Source of the DNA: Gemmatimonadota bacterium
GTDB taxonomy: Bacteria > Latescibacterota > UBA2968 > UBA8231
DNA: 36,984 bases
Direction of reading: 5' to 3'
Assembly (NCBI GenBank): GCA_018672475.1
Contig: JABHFS010000003.1
Location: 1-36,984, forward strand
This document shows positions 1-8,441 of this stretch, in pieces. Both the position numbers and the translations under genes were made by a program. The notes below the pieces were generated by a model. It ran no database searches, had not been told where the DNA came from, and worked only from the letters and a program-made list of their open reading frames with translations. How positions within the stretch are numbered: position 1 is the stretch's first letter; every line of letters starts with the position of its first letter.

Positions 1-870
1 GCCCACGGTCCTTGGCACACTGGGAGCCTGGCGGTATACGCTGGGCGCGCATTGGGCATACCCGTCGTGGTCTCCGTACACAGCGACCGAGATGCGCAGC
101 GGCGTCACGAACCCTCGTTGTTATTGCAGTTGGTCCGGCCATTGGAAAGCTACACACTTCGCAAAGCCTCGGTGGTGATCTGTGTCAGCGATTATTTGCA
201 CACTTATGCCAGTCGGCACGGGGCCAGGCGCACTTATACAGTATACAACAAGGTCTATTGCGAAAAATTCAACACGCAGAGGGAAAAAAAACGAGACGGG
301 GTGCTGCAGGTCCTGTCAGTGATGCGTCTCGACCGTGCTAAAAACCCCGAGAGTCTTATCGATGCGATCGCCCCGCTGGACATGCATTTAAAGTTAATCG
401 GCCAGGGTGAATTGGAAGAGGCGTTGCGGCGGCGGGTGCGCGACTTGAATATCGCCGACCGCGTCGAGTTTATCCGCCAGGTGCCCAATGTAGAGATCGC
501 CGAACATTATCAAAAGGCCGACATATTTGCCATGGCGACCCATTATGAGGGATTTTGCATACCCGTGCTTGAGGCTATGGCGGCGGGTTTGCCCATTGTC
601 GCTTCAGCGACTGGGCCGATACCGGAAGTGTTGGGGGACACGGGATTGCTCGTCGATAATAACTCTGCAGCCTTTACCCATGCTTTGGCCACTCTGCAAC
701 ACGACGCGCAGCGGCGCGAAGTCATGGGCGCAGCCGCCCGTCAGCGCGCCGAGGCGATCAATGGAACGCAGATGGAAGAGAGGGAAAATCATCTCTACCG
801 AGTACTGATGGATAGGCGGCAGGATGAGCTCGATTTTATGCTTTCAGATGTGGGGCGGTTCGTGAATTGA
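1..870 (+). CDS. GT4-family glycosyltransferase, 5'-truncated by window edge
   Basis: The frame is open from the first base, so the N-terminus lies outside the window; a TTG at 52 is only an internal codon. The visible part covers the end of the N-terminal Rossmann domain and the whole nucleotide-sugar-binding C-terminal domain (GT-B fold). The family EX7E motif is present: the glutamates are encoded at 547-549 and 571-573, in the context EGFCIPVLEAMAAGLP. It is followed by a GPIPEVLGDTGLLV segment typical of GT4 enzymes such as mannosyl- and glucosyltransferases. These enzymes act in the cytoplasm, moving a sugar from a nucleotide donor to a lipid-linked or glycan acceptor. The aminotransferase fusion begins 46 nt downstream on the same strand, so both probably belong to one glycan operon. 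Donor and acceptor cannot be told from sequence. Confidence 0.9.
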   Translation, partial: AHGPWHTGSLAVYAGRALGIPVVVSVHSDRDAQRRHEPSLLLQLVRPLESYTLRKASVVICVSDYLHTYASRHGARRTYTVYNKVYCEKFNTQREKKRDGVLQVLSVMRLDRAKNPESLIDAIAPLDMHLKLIGQGELEEALRRRVRDLNIADRVEFIRQVPNVEIAEHYQKADIFAMATHYEGFCIPVLEAMAAGLPIVASATGPIPEVLGDTGLLVDNNSAAFTHALATLQHDAQRREVMGAAARQRAEAINGTQMEERENHLYRVLMDRRQDELDFMLSDVGRFVN

Positions 871-916
871 ATTTTAAGAGCTGCAAGATTATCACGGTCG
901 GATGACCGGAGGGGTT

Positions 917-2704
917 ATGCGACAAGATTATTTGACGTTTGGCAGTCCGCAGATCGGCGAGGAGGAGATCGCCGAAGTCGTCGACACTTTGCGTTCGGGC
1001 TGGATTGGTACCGGACCCAAAGTTGCCGCCTTTGAGGAAGCCTTCAGGAACTATGTCGGTGCCGAGCACGCCATTGCTGTTTCGTCTTGCACCGCAGCGT
1101 TGCACCTTTCGGTGCAGATTGCGGGCATGGGCCCCGGCGACGAGATCATCACCACGCCGATGACTTTCTGTGCGACGGCCAATGCTATCGTGCACGCGGG
1201 GGTCACGCCGATTTTTGCCGATATCAACCGCGAAACGATGAATCTCGACCCCACCGCAGTCGAAGCCGCAATCACCCCGGCGACCAAGGCAATTATCCCC
1301 GTGCACTTTGCTGGTCGGCCCTGCGATATGGAAGCGCTTTGCAATATTGCAAAGCGGCACAACCTGCTGATCATCGAAGATGCGGCTCATGCAATTGAGA
1401 GCCGGACAGCAACGGCCAAGATCGGCGCGATCGGCGACCTGACCTGTTTTAGCTTCTATGTGACGAAAAACGTGGTGACAGCTGAGGGGGGGATGATCAC
1501 CACCGACCGTTCAGATTGGGTCGACCGCCTTAAAACTAGTGCACTACACGGGATGAACCGCGATGCGTGGAAACGCTATTCGGATACTGGTTTCAAACAC
1601 TATCAGGTGGAATCCCCCGGCTTCAAATACAATATGACCGATATCCAGGCTTCACTCGGAATCCACCAACTGCGCAGGGTGGAGGATAATTTGCGGCGGC
1701 GGGAGGAGATCTGGCAGCGCTATGACGAGGCTTTCGCCGATTGGCCACTGCAGACGCCCGCCCGTCCGGCCCAGGGCCAGGTGCACGGCAGGCATCTCTA
1801 CACCATTATGGTCGATCAGGCCGACGTCGGTATAGAGCGCGATGCGTTCCAACTGCGACTGCACGAGTTGAATATCGGCACGGGTATCCACTATGTGGCC
1901 GTGCATCTACAGCCCTATTACGCGCGGACCTGGGGTTTTCGCCGCGGTGATTTCCCCGAGGCCGAGTATGTGTCCGACCGCACTTTGTCGCTGCCTTTGG
2001 GGGTCGGTATGAGCGATGGCGACGTCGACGATGTTATAGCGACGGTCAAGCACGTCCTGGGCGAATCCGGCGTTTCTTCCAGCGGCCCCATCTCCCGGGC
2101 TGGTACAGCAACGCCGGTGCCGGTCGCCGAAGCGGAAAGTGAATTCATAACAGTCGTTTCGGGTTTGCCGCGTTCGGGCACGTCGATGCTGATGAAGATG
2201 TTGGCCGCAGGCGGTCTACCGCCATTGACCGACGGGATTCGCGAGGCCGACGAAGACAATCCGGGGGGGTATTATGAGCTTGAGCAGGTCAAAAATTTAG
2301 GCACAGAAGAGCAATGGATCGAAGAGGCGGGAGGCAAAGCCGTCAAGGTTATCTCCCAACTGCTCGAGACCTTGCCCAGCAATCGGCGATATAAGGTGGT
2401 TTTCGCTTTGCGGGACATGCACGAGATCTTGGCTTCCCAGCGGGCGATGCTCAAGCGGCGGGGGCAAGCCGCCGATGAAGCATCCGACGCCGAGGTAGCA
2501 ACGGCTTTCAATGCACATTTGCGAGAGGTGCGGAAATGGTTGGCAGTACAGTCCCATATTGACGCGTTTTATGTCGACTACGCCGCTATTTTGCGAGATG
2601 CCCTTGCAGAGAGCCGGAAGATTGCCGCTTTTCTCGCACTACCGCTGGATACCCATGGCATGGCGGGGGTCGTAAATGAGGATTTATACCGCCAACGGGC
2701 ATGA
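917..2704 (+). CDS. DegT/DnrJ/EryC1/StrS aminotransferase fused to sulfotransferase-like domain
   Basis: The start at 917 is chosen because GGAGGGG (908-914) lies just upstream; an in-frame ATG at 902 has no such site. Residues 1 to about 380 are a PLP-dependent sugar aminotransferase. The block FSFYVTKNVVTAEGGM carries the Schiff-base lysine (about K184), and IIEDAAHA carries the aspartate that contacts the PLP ring. Such enzymes aminate keto-sugar nucleotides in the cytoplasm. After a Ser/Pro/Ala-rich linker, about residues 411 to 595 form a second domain starting VVSGLPRSGTSMLM. This resembles the 5'-phosphosulfate-binding loop of PAPS-dependent sulfotransferases. A later LRDMHEILASQ segment resembles the 3'-phosphate-binding Arg/Ser motif. 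DegT enzymes are usually about 370-400 residues, so the extra 190 are a genuine fusion, with no stop or frameshift between the parts. True sulfotransferase activity is inferred. Confidence 0.88.
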   Translation: MRQDYLTFGSPQIGEEEIAEVVDTLRSGWIGTGPKVAAFEEAFRNYVGAEHAIAVSSCTAALHLSVQIAGMGPGDEIITTPMTFCATANAIVHAGVTPIFADINRETMNLDPTAVEAAITPATKAIIPVHFAGRPCDMEALCNIAKRHNLLIIEDAAHAIESRTATAKIGAIGDLTCFSFYVTKNVVTAEGGMITTDRSDWVDRLKTSALHGMNRDAWKRYSDTGFKHYQVESPGFKYNMTDIQASLGIHQLRRVEDNLRRREEIWQRYDEAFADWPLQTPARPAQGQVHGRHLYTIMVDQADVGIERDAFQLRLHELNIGTGIHYVAVHLQPYYARTWGFRRGDFPEAEYVSDRTLSLPLGVGMSDGDVDDVIATVKHVLGESGVSSSGPISRAGTATPVPVAEAESEFITVVSGLPRSGTSMLMKMLAAGGLPPLTDGIREADEDNPGGYYELEQVKNLGTEEQWIEEAGGKAVKVISQLLETLPSNRRYKVVFALRDMHEILASQRAMLKRRGQAADEASDAEVATAFNAHLREVRKWLAVQSHIDAFYVDYAAILRDALAESRKIAAFLALPLDTHGMAGVVNEDLYRQRA

Positions 2705-2817
2705 GAACGTGGTGCCCCGGCATCCGCCGTTTCTATCGATTGCCATTATCCGCCTGCGAAGCGCCGCATTAGGCTTTTGGCCGCATCGAACCACTCGCAG
2801 CTCACCGGTCTGAGGAC

Positions 2818-4611
2818 ATGAGCGCAATAATAAATATCGGAGGTTGGCAAGCCGCCCTGCAAAAAAACTGGGGGGGCCGGATCGCGATTGCTGTCGCGGT
2901 TCTGGCGGTCTATTTACCTAGTTTGCACCATGCCTTCCAATACGATGACCTGCACTCGATCGTAGAAAATCCCCATTTGCGCTCTTTGGCCAACCTCGAT
3001 GATTTTTTTGTGCGGCCAGATATGTTTACAGCCGACCCGAAAAGCGCGATGTACCGCCCTTTGGTACTGGTGAGCTACGCCTTCAACTATGCCTGGGCTG
3101 AATATCGCGTCGAGGGCTACCGTTGTTTTAATATCCTCTTGCATCTGGCTAATTGTCTATTGGTGCAAACACTGGTGCAGCGACTTTTGGGACTACGGTT
3201 AGCGGGGTTGGCGAGCGGATTGCTCTTCGCCCTGCATCCCATTGCGGGCGAACCGGTTAATTATATCAGCAGTCGCTCCGAATCGCTTTGCGCCTTTTTT
3301 TCTTTGGCCAGCGTATTATTGTATGTGCGTGCGCGGGAAAGGGCTGCACTTAGTTCCTATTGGGGTAGTGTTTCGGCTTTTGCCTGTGCGCTGCTGGCGA
3401 AATCGGTCGGTATCGTATTACCGGCCGTTTTTGTCGTCAGGGAGGCTTCGGCGGCGCCCCTGAGCATTAAGCGCCTGTTGGCCAGTAGCAAATACCACCT
3501 TGCTTTCTGGCTGCTCGGCATCGCCTATGTCGTCAGTGTCCGCGAAGCCTTGGGCACGGCGCTGATCGACCGGCCGGTACGCGATTTTTCCGTCCAGGTA
3601 TTCACACAGGCCAAAGCCCTGGTCTATTATATGAAATTGTTATTGATGCCCTGGGGCCAGAGTGTTGAACACCAATTCGCTATGGCGCGTGGGGTGGGGG
3701 ATGCGGCGGTGCTGGCGGCTTTGGGGTTGTTGGCTTCGTGTGTGATTTTCTCGTTTTTTCTTTGGCGTAGGTCCGGGCCACTATTCTTTTTTTGCGCGTG
3801 GCCATCGCTTTTTCTTTTGCCGACGTTCATTGTGCCGCTCAATGTGCTGGTCAACGAACACCGCCTCTATATCCCCACCATTGGGCTGGCGTCGCTATTG
3901 GGGTGGGTCTTGGCTTCTCGCCTCGAGCGCCGCATGGGGGTAATGTTACTGGGCTTGTTGGTCGCAGCCTACGGTGGGCTGTCGCTACAGCGCAGCCAGG
4001 TCTGGCAGGATTCGGCCACGCTTTGGGCCGATGCGCTCGAAAAGGCACCGCTGATGCCACGCCCCCATCTGTTTTTGGGTGATGTCTACAAAAGACAAGG
4101 CCGCAACCAGGATGCGGTAGATTCGTACCAACGGGCACTGACCGTTAACCCCGCTTATCTCAGCGGAGGGGACCTGCTCGCGATTCACAACAATATGGGC
4201 GCGGCATATCTGGCGATGCAGCGGAACGATGAGGCGATGGCATCGTATCGGCGGGCATTGGCCATTGACCCGGAATACGCCGAGTCGCGTGACACCCTTG
4301 AGGGATTGCAGGCTCTAGCGGAAGTGGCTTGGCAACCAGAAGCGGAAAAACGCTATAAAACGGGCTTGAAGTTGATGGTTGCCGGCCAGCTCGCCAGGGC
4401 GGTTTCGCAGTTGCAGGCGGCGTTGCTCGTTCAGTCACACGCAAAGATTTACCAGGCGCTGGGCTTAGCCTACGAGCGCAGCGGCCAGACGGCCTCGGCG
4501 GTAGAGGCTTATCGGGTGATTTTGCGCATGCCCGCTGCTCACGACAATCTGGTGCAGGGCGCGCGACAGCGGTTGCAAGAGCTCGGTGCGGGACCGGTCG
4601 ACTTTGACTAA
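2818..4611 (+). CDS. TMTC-like GT-C membrane glycosyltransferase with TPR tail, copy 1
   Basis: The protein has 597 residues. A polytopic membrane part (about 1-395) is followed by TPR helices (about 413-585), interrupted by a linker near 485-510. Motifs shared with all nine copies: Y42-D-D followed by HSIVENPHLR in the first external loop, MYRPL near 78, HP140 with E145PVNYISSRSE, KALVYYMKLLLMP near 267 and NVLVNEHRLY at 342-351. The same order is found in eukaryotic TMTC1-4 (YRPL, HPxHTEAV, DUF1736, VAERVLYLPS), which are protein O-mannosyltransferases of GT-C fold using a polyprenyl-phosphate sugar donor. By analogy it should act at the outer face of the inner membrane. Upstream, 113 nt separate it from the aminotransferase fusion. 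The ATG at 2818 has only a close GAGG at 2812-2815, so the start is moderately sure. Donor and acceptor are unknown. Confidence 0.85.
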   Translation: MSAIINIGGWQAALQKNWGGRIAIAVAVLAVYLPSLHHAFQYDDLHSIVENPHLRSLANLDDFFVRPDMFTADPKSAMYRPLVLVSYAFNYAWAEYRVEGYRCFNILLHLANCLLVQTLVQRLLGLRLAGLASGLLFALHPIAGEPVNYISSRSESLCAFFSLASVLLYVRARERAALSSYWGSVSAFACALLAKSVGIVLPAVFVVREASAAPLSIKRLLASSKYHLAFWLLGIAYVVSVREALGTALIDRPVRDFSVQVFTQAKALVYYMKLLLMPWGQSVEHQFAMARGVGDAAVLAALGLLASCVIFSFFLWRRSGPLFFFCAWPSLFLLPTFIVPLNVLVNEHRLYIPTIGLASLLGWVLASRLERRMGVMLLGLLVAAYGGLSLQRSQVWQDSATLWADALEKAPLMPRPHLFLGDVYKRQGRNQDAVDSYQRALTVNPAYLSGGDLLAIHNNMGAAYLAMQRNDEAMASYRRALAIDPEYAESRDTLEGLQALAEVAWQPEAEKRYKTGLKLMVAGQLARAVSQLQAALLVQSHAKIYQALGLAYERSGQTASAVEAYRVILRMPAAHDNLVQGARQRLQELGAGPVDFD

Positions 4612-6346
4612 GCCATTGAGCCAGGCCCTACTGGTGTTCAGTTTTTTGGCCATAGGCCTTTTTTTTAATGCGCTGGACAATCCATTCCACTACGACGATC
4701 ATCATTCCATAGAACACAATAAGCATCTGCGCTCATTGGGTAATATACCGCAGTTTTTTGTCGATCCCGGTACCTTTTCCAGCGAGCGCCGGGGCACGAT
4801 GTTCAGACCCTTGTTGCTCAGCTCCTACGCGATCAATTACGCGGTGCACGGCAATTCGGTCATCGGATATCGGATGGTGAATATCGCTATTCACGTGCTG
4901 TGTGCAGGATTGTTTTTCTCTCTCGTGTACCGATGGGGCGGCCGTCTGCGAGAGGCTTGGGCGGCCGGCCTACTCTTTCTTTTGCATCCATTGCACGGTG
5001 AGCCGGTCAATTATATCAGCAGCCGTTCGGATCTATTGGTCAGTCTCTTCTATCTGTTGGCGCTTTGTCAGGCAGGTCGTCCGTGCAGCGGGTGGCTGGC
5101 CTATGCTGCGGCATTGCTGACAAAGTCGGTGGCGATTTCGCTACCGATCGCGGCGGGCGTTTGGACATGGTCAAATGGTGGTGTACAAAGACTGCAACGG
5201 CGCTATTTCGCCGGTCTGTTTTTATTGAGCGGACTTTATCTCGCGACGATTATCGCCAACCGCTTCTTATCCAGTTCGCTCTCGAAGGCCCCGCGGTCGT
5301 TCGACCTGAATTTGTGGACCCAGGGTAAGGCCTTAGTCTACTATTTGTGGCTTTATTGTATGCCCCGCGTGCTCAGCGTTGAGCATCCCTTTACGGTGGC
5401 GCAAAGTTTGTGGGATCCTCCAGTGATACTCGCGGGGCTATTATTGCTCTCGCTGGGATGGGTGGCGGTGGTCGGCCGCCGCAGGATCGAGTCACTGGCC
5501 TTCGCTTTTTTTGTTTTGGTCATGCTGCCGACAACGCTGATGCCGTTGAATATTTTGGTGAGTGAAAGGCGGTCTTATCTGGCGAGTGCCGGTCTTATCG
5601 GCATCGCGGTCTGGGCTTGGGGGCGCCTGGCGAGCAGGCGACGGGGGTGGGGGTGGGTTACCGGGGTTTGTATGTGCGTCTTTATGGTATTGATCGGCTG
5701 GGCGCGCAATCCGGTCTGGGCCAGTGATATTACGCTGTGGGAAGACGCGGTCGCAAAGGGCCCCGGGATGTTTCGTGCTAGGGCAAATCTAGGTTTGGCC
5801 TATGGGAAAGAGGAACGCCACCAAGAGGCCATCGTACAATTTGAACAAGCCCTGGCGATAAAGGGCGACTTTGCCGATGCCTGGGTTGAATTGGGCAACA
5901 CCTACCATGAGCTAGGCCAACTCGAAAGAGCGGAACAAGCCTATCGGCGGGCGTTGGCTTTGAACCCCTCGATTGAAGGCGTGTACTATAATCTTGGCAA
6001 TCTGGCGTTGGGGCGGGGGCACGTGCCGTCGGCGATACGACTCTATCGCGAAACCCTAACCCGGAATCCGCATTTCGCCAATGCGCACAACAACCTTGGC
6101 CAGGCGCTTGAAAAGAGTGGGGATTTAACTACTGCAATGCGGCACTATCAACAAGCGGTCGAAAATGATCCCGATTTAGGTGGAGCCTGGTTTAATCTCG
6201 GCACAGTAAGCGAGCGACTTGGGCAGGTGCAGATGGCACTCAATGCTTTTCGCCGCGCTCATCAGATTTTGTCTACAATGGCCGAGCACCAGATTTTTGC
6301 TAACAGGGCTCAACAGGCGATTGAGCGCCTGGAAGGTGTATTTTAG
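4586..6346 (+). CDS. TMTC-like GT-C membrane glycosyltransferase with TPR tail, copy 2
   Basis: The 586-residue protein overlaps the end of copy 1. The start is either GTG 4586 or TTG 4604; the latter sits across the upstream stop and would give tight translational coupling. The loop motif is Y36-D-D-HHS with HNKHLR in place of the usual ENPHIR. MFRPL replaces MYRPL, RSD replaces RSE after EPVNYISS, and NILVSERRSY replaces NVLVNEHRLY, making this one of the more divergent copies. About five canonical TPRs follow from near residue 395 (pattern LGxxYxxxGxxxxAxxxYxxALxxxP). It ends the first two-gene cluster; a 186-nt AT-rich gap separates it from the amidotransferase. Family assignment is firm from motif order, and the role in glycosylation is inferred. 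Confidence 0.84.
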   Translation: MRDRSTLTKPLSQALLVFSFLAIGLFFNALDNPFHYDDHHSIEHNKHLRSLGNIPQFFVDPGTFSSERRGTMFRPLLLSSYAINYAVHGNSVIGYRMVNIAIHVLCAGLFFSLVYRWGGRLREAWAAGLLFLLHPLHGEPVNYISSRSDLLVSLFYLLALCQAGRPCSGWLAYAAALLTKSVAISLPIAAGVWTWSNGGVQRLQRRYFAGLFLLSGLYLATIIANRFLSSSLSKAPRSFDLNLWTQGKALVYYLWLYCMPRVLSVEHPFTVAQSLWDPPVILAGLLLLSLGWVAVVGRRRIESLAFAFFVLVMLPTTLMPLNILVSERRSYLASAGLIGIAVWAWGRLASRRRGWGWVTGVCMCVFMVLIGWARNPVWASDITLWEDAVAKGPGMFRARANLGLAYGKEERHQEAIVQFEQALAIKGDFADAWVELGNTYHELGQLERAEQAYRRALALNPSIEGVYYNLGNLALGRGHVPSAIRLYRETLTRNPHFANAHNNLGQALEKSGDLTTAMRHYQQAVENDPDLGGAWFNLGTVSERLGQVQMALNAFRRAHQILSTMAEHQIFANRAQQAIERLEGVF

Positions 6347-6532
6347 TTAGAATGTCATATCCTATTGTTATTTATTAAGATGGGTTTAATTTTAGTTCGC
6401 GATATAATAAATCGTGAGTGTGTTAAATCTCAAACTTTATATATTTGGTAAAACCCTGATTAACAATTGCTTATTGCATTTGCGGACCCCGTATTCCCCG
6501 AATTTACTCCTCATTGAGATAGATATCGATTT
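6347..6532 (+). promoter_or_regulatory. AT-rich intergenic region with candidate promoter before asnB
   Basis: This is the only sizeable gap in the glycan block and is clearly more AT-rich than its flanks. It contains a perfect TATAAT at 6403-6408. No convincing -35 hexamer lies 16-18 nt upstream (the sequence there is ATGGGT or similar), so the promoter may be weak, activator-dependent or read by another sigma factor. Its position suggests that transcription of the amidotransferase and of array copies 3-9 can start here independently of copies 1-2. No strong terminator hairpin was seen after copy 2. Confidence 0.4.
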
Positions 6533-8413
6533 ATGTGTGGAATAGCCGGCATTGTACACGCTAATCTTCGCGAACCGGTAAACGCGGAATTAATCGAGCA
6601 GATGACGCGCAAGCTACAACACCGGGGGCCCGATGATTTTGGCGTATGGGTCGAAGGTGGAGTGGGCTTGGGGCACCAAAGGCTGAGCATTATAGATCTC
6701 ACCGGTGGCCATCAGCCCATGGCGGTGAATGACGAGGCATTTTGGGTCACTTATAATGGCGAAATTTATAATTATCTCGAATTGAGATCGGCCCTTGCCG
6801 AGAACGGGCATCGCTTTCAAACTCAATGCGATACCGAAGTGCTACTGCAAATGTATGCCGCCCATGGCCAAGACTGTCTCAAGGGACTAAACGGAATGTT
6901 TGCCTTCGGTCTTTGGGATGTTCGGGAACAAAGACTCTTTGCCGCTCGCGATCGCTTGGGCATAAAGCCGTTCTACTACTATTGGGACGGCCAACTCTTC
7001 GCTTTTGCCTCAGAGCCGAAAGCCTTGCTCGAACATCCACGGATCGCGGCAGAGGTAGATCGCGACGCGCTTGAAGATTATCTCAACCTGCAATACTGTC
7101 TCGGTGATAAGACGCTATTCAAGGGGATTCGACGACTATTGCCTGGGCACTGCCTGAGTTTGCAGGATGGGCATTTGCAGGTGCGGCAATACTGGGATAT
7201 AAATTTTGCCAACGATACGAATTTCGCGCTCGGTGGTTTTACCGAGGAATTGCAAGATTTGCTGCGCGACGCGGTGAAGTTGCGCTTGCGCAGCGATGTG
7301 CCGGTGGGCGCGCATTTAAGCGGTGGCCTTGATTCGAGCGCTATATCCTGTTTGGCCGCGGAACAATTACCGGGCAGGTTGCAGGTCTTTACCTGCGGTT
7401 TCAAAGATGCTGGGCGTTATGATGAAACCCGCTATGCCAAGTTGGTAAGTGAGCACATAGGTGCGGCCTACCACGAGTATTTTCCCAGCGCCCAGGATTT
7501 GGCCGACACTTTCGAGAAACTGGTCTATTGGCTCGACGAGCCCGTCGCCGGTGCCGCGGTCTTTCCGCAATACTTTCTCTCGCGTTTGGCCAGCGAAAAT
7601 GTCAAAGTGGTATTGGGCGGGCAGGGCGGTGATGAATTATTCTGCGGTTATGCCCGTTATCTCGTGGGCTATCTCGAGTCGTGTTTACAGCGGTCGATCT
7701 ATGGCACGGCGCCGATGGCCGGTTCGGTACGCCTTGAGGATATCGCGCCGAATTTAGACTATCTCGGCGGCTATGAGCCAATGATGCAACATTTTTTCGC
7801 CGACGGACTCTTTACCGACCCGGCCGACCGCTATTACCGCCTCTTGCTCTCTACGCGCCGCTCCCAAGAGATGGACGATATTCTGCGGCCGGATCTCAAA
7901 CCCGCTGGTTATTCGACACACGAGGCCTTCCGCGAGGCTTTTATGGCACCTGAGACGGATGACCTTATCGATCGCATGACCTATATGGATACCAAGGACC
8001 ATCTGCAGTCGTTGCTGCATCTTGAAGATCGCACAAGCATGGCGGTTTCGCTCGAATCGCGGTTGCCCCTGCTCGATCATCGGATCGTCGAAAAAACCTT
8101 CGCCGTGCCGGCATCCGCCCGTTTTGCCGCCGGCAAACCCAAATTCCTTCTGCGCCAGGCGATTGCAGATTGGGTACCGGCCCCGATAATGGATAGGTCG
8201 GATAAAATGGGTTTTCCCGTGCCTATTTTTGAATGGTTTCAGGGAGCGCTGCGCCCCTATGTTGAAGAGGTGCTGCTCGGGCAACGGACCGCGCAACGGG
8301 GAATATTTAATATGGTCGCCGTCGAGCGGTGCCTGCGTTCAGAAAAACCCTTCGGGCGTACCGTGTGGGGCTTGATGTCCCTTGAGCTGTGGTTTCGCAA
8401 CTTCTTCGATTGA
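6533..8413 (+). CDS. asnB: Asparagine synthase (glutamine-hydrolysing)-type amidotransferase
   Basis: The 626-residue two-domain enzyme starts MCGIAGIV, so removing Met exposes the Cys nucleophile of class II glutamine amidotransferases. Other glutaminase residues are in place: R50 in GHQRLSIID, N75-G-E in YNGEIYN, and D100 in QCDTEV. The synthase domain carries the ATP PP-loop SGGLDSS at 263-269. The family hydrolyses glutamine and passes ammonia to an AMP-activated carboxylate. In polysaccharide loci, relatives are thought to amidate glycan or other carboxyl groups rather than make free asparagine. Its placement inside the TMTC-like array favours a glycan role, but plain asparagine synthesis cannot be excluded. 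Its length matches the amidotransferases linked to exosortase systems, yet no exosortase is present here. The next gene starts 28 nt after its stop. Confidence 0.92.
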   Translation: MCGIAGIVHANLREPVNAELIEQMTRKLQHRGPDDFGVWVEGGVGLGHQRLSIIDLTGGHQPMAVNDEAFWVTYNGEIYNYLELRSALAENGHRFQTQCDTEVLLQMYAAHGQDCLKGLNGMFAFGLWDVREQRLFAARDRLGIKPFYYYWDGQLFAFASEPKALLEHPRIAAEVDRDALEDYLNLQYCLGDKTLFKGIRRLLPGHCLSLQDGHLQVRQYWDINFANDTNFALGGFTEELQDLLRDAVKLRLRSDVPVGAHLSGGLDSSAISCLAAEQLPGRLQVFTCGFKDAGRYDETRYAKLVSEHIGAAYHEYFPSAQDLADTFEKLVYWLDEPVAGAAVFPQYFLSRLASENVKVVLGGQGGDELFCGYARYLVGYLESCLQRSIYGTAPMAGSVRLEDIAPNLDYLGGYEPMMQHFFADGLFTDPADRYYRLLLSTRRSQEMDDILRPDLKPAGYSTHEAFREAFMAPETDDLIDRMTYMDTKDHLQSLLHLEDRTSMAVSLESRLPLLDHRIVEKTFAVPASARFAAGKPKFLLRQAIADWVPAPIMDRSDKMGFPVPIFEWFQGALRPYVEEVLLGQRTAQRGIFNMVAVERCLRSEKPFGRTVWGLMSLELWFRNFFD

Positions 8414-8441
8414 GTATGACGACCAGGTTCGGGCTTAAATC

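Noticed and set aside
2701..2772. 23-codon frame starting ATGA at the stop of the aminotransferase fusion
   Set aside because: Too short and without any supporting feature; probably chance.
6533..8413. Exosortase/PEP-CTERM system suggested by the amidotransferase length
   Set aside because: No exosortase, no PEP-CTERM protein and no other marker of that system is in the window.
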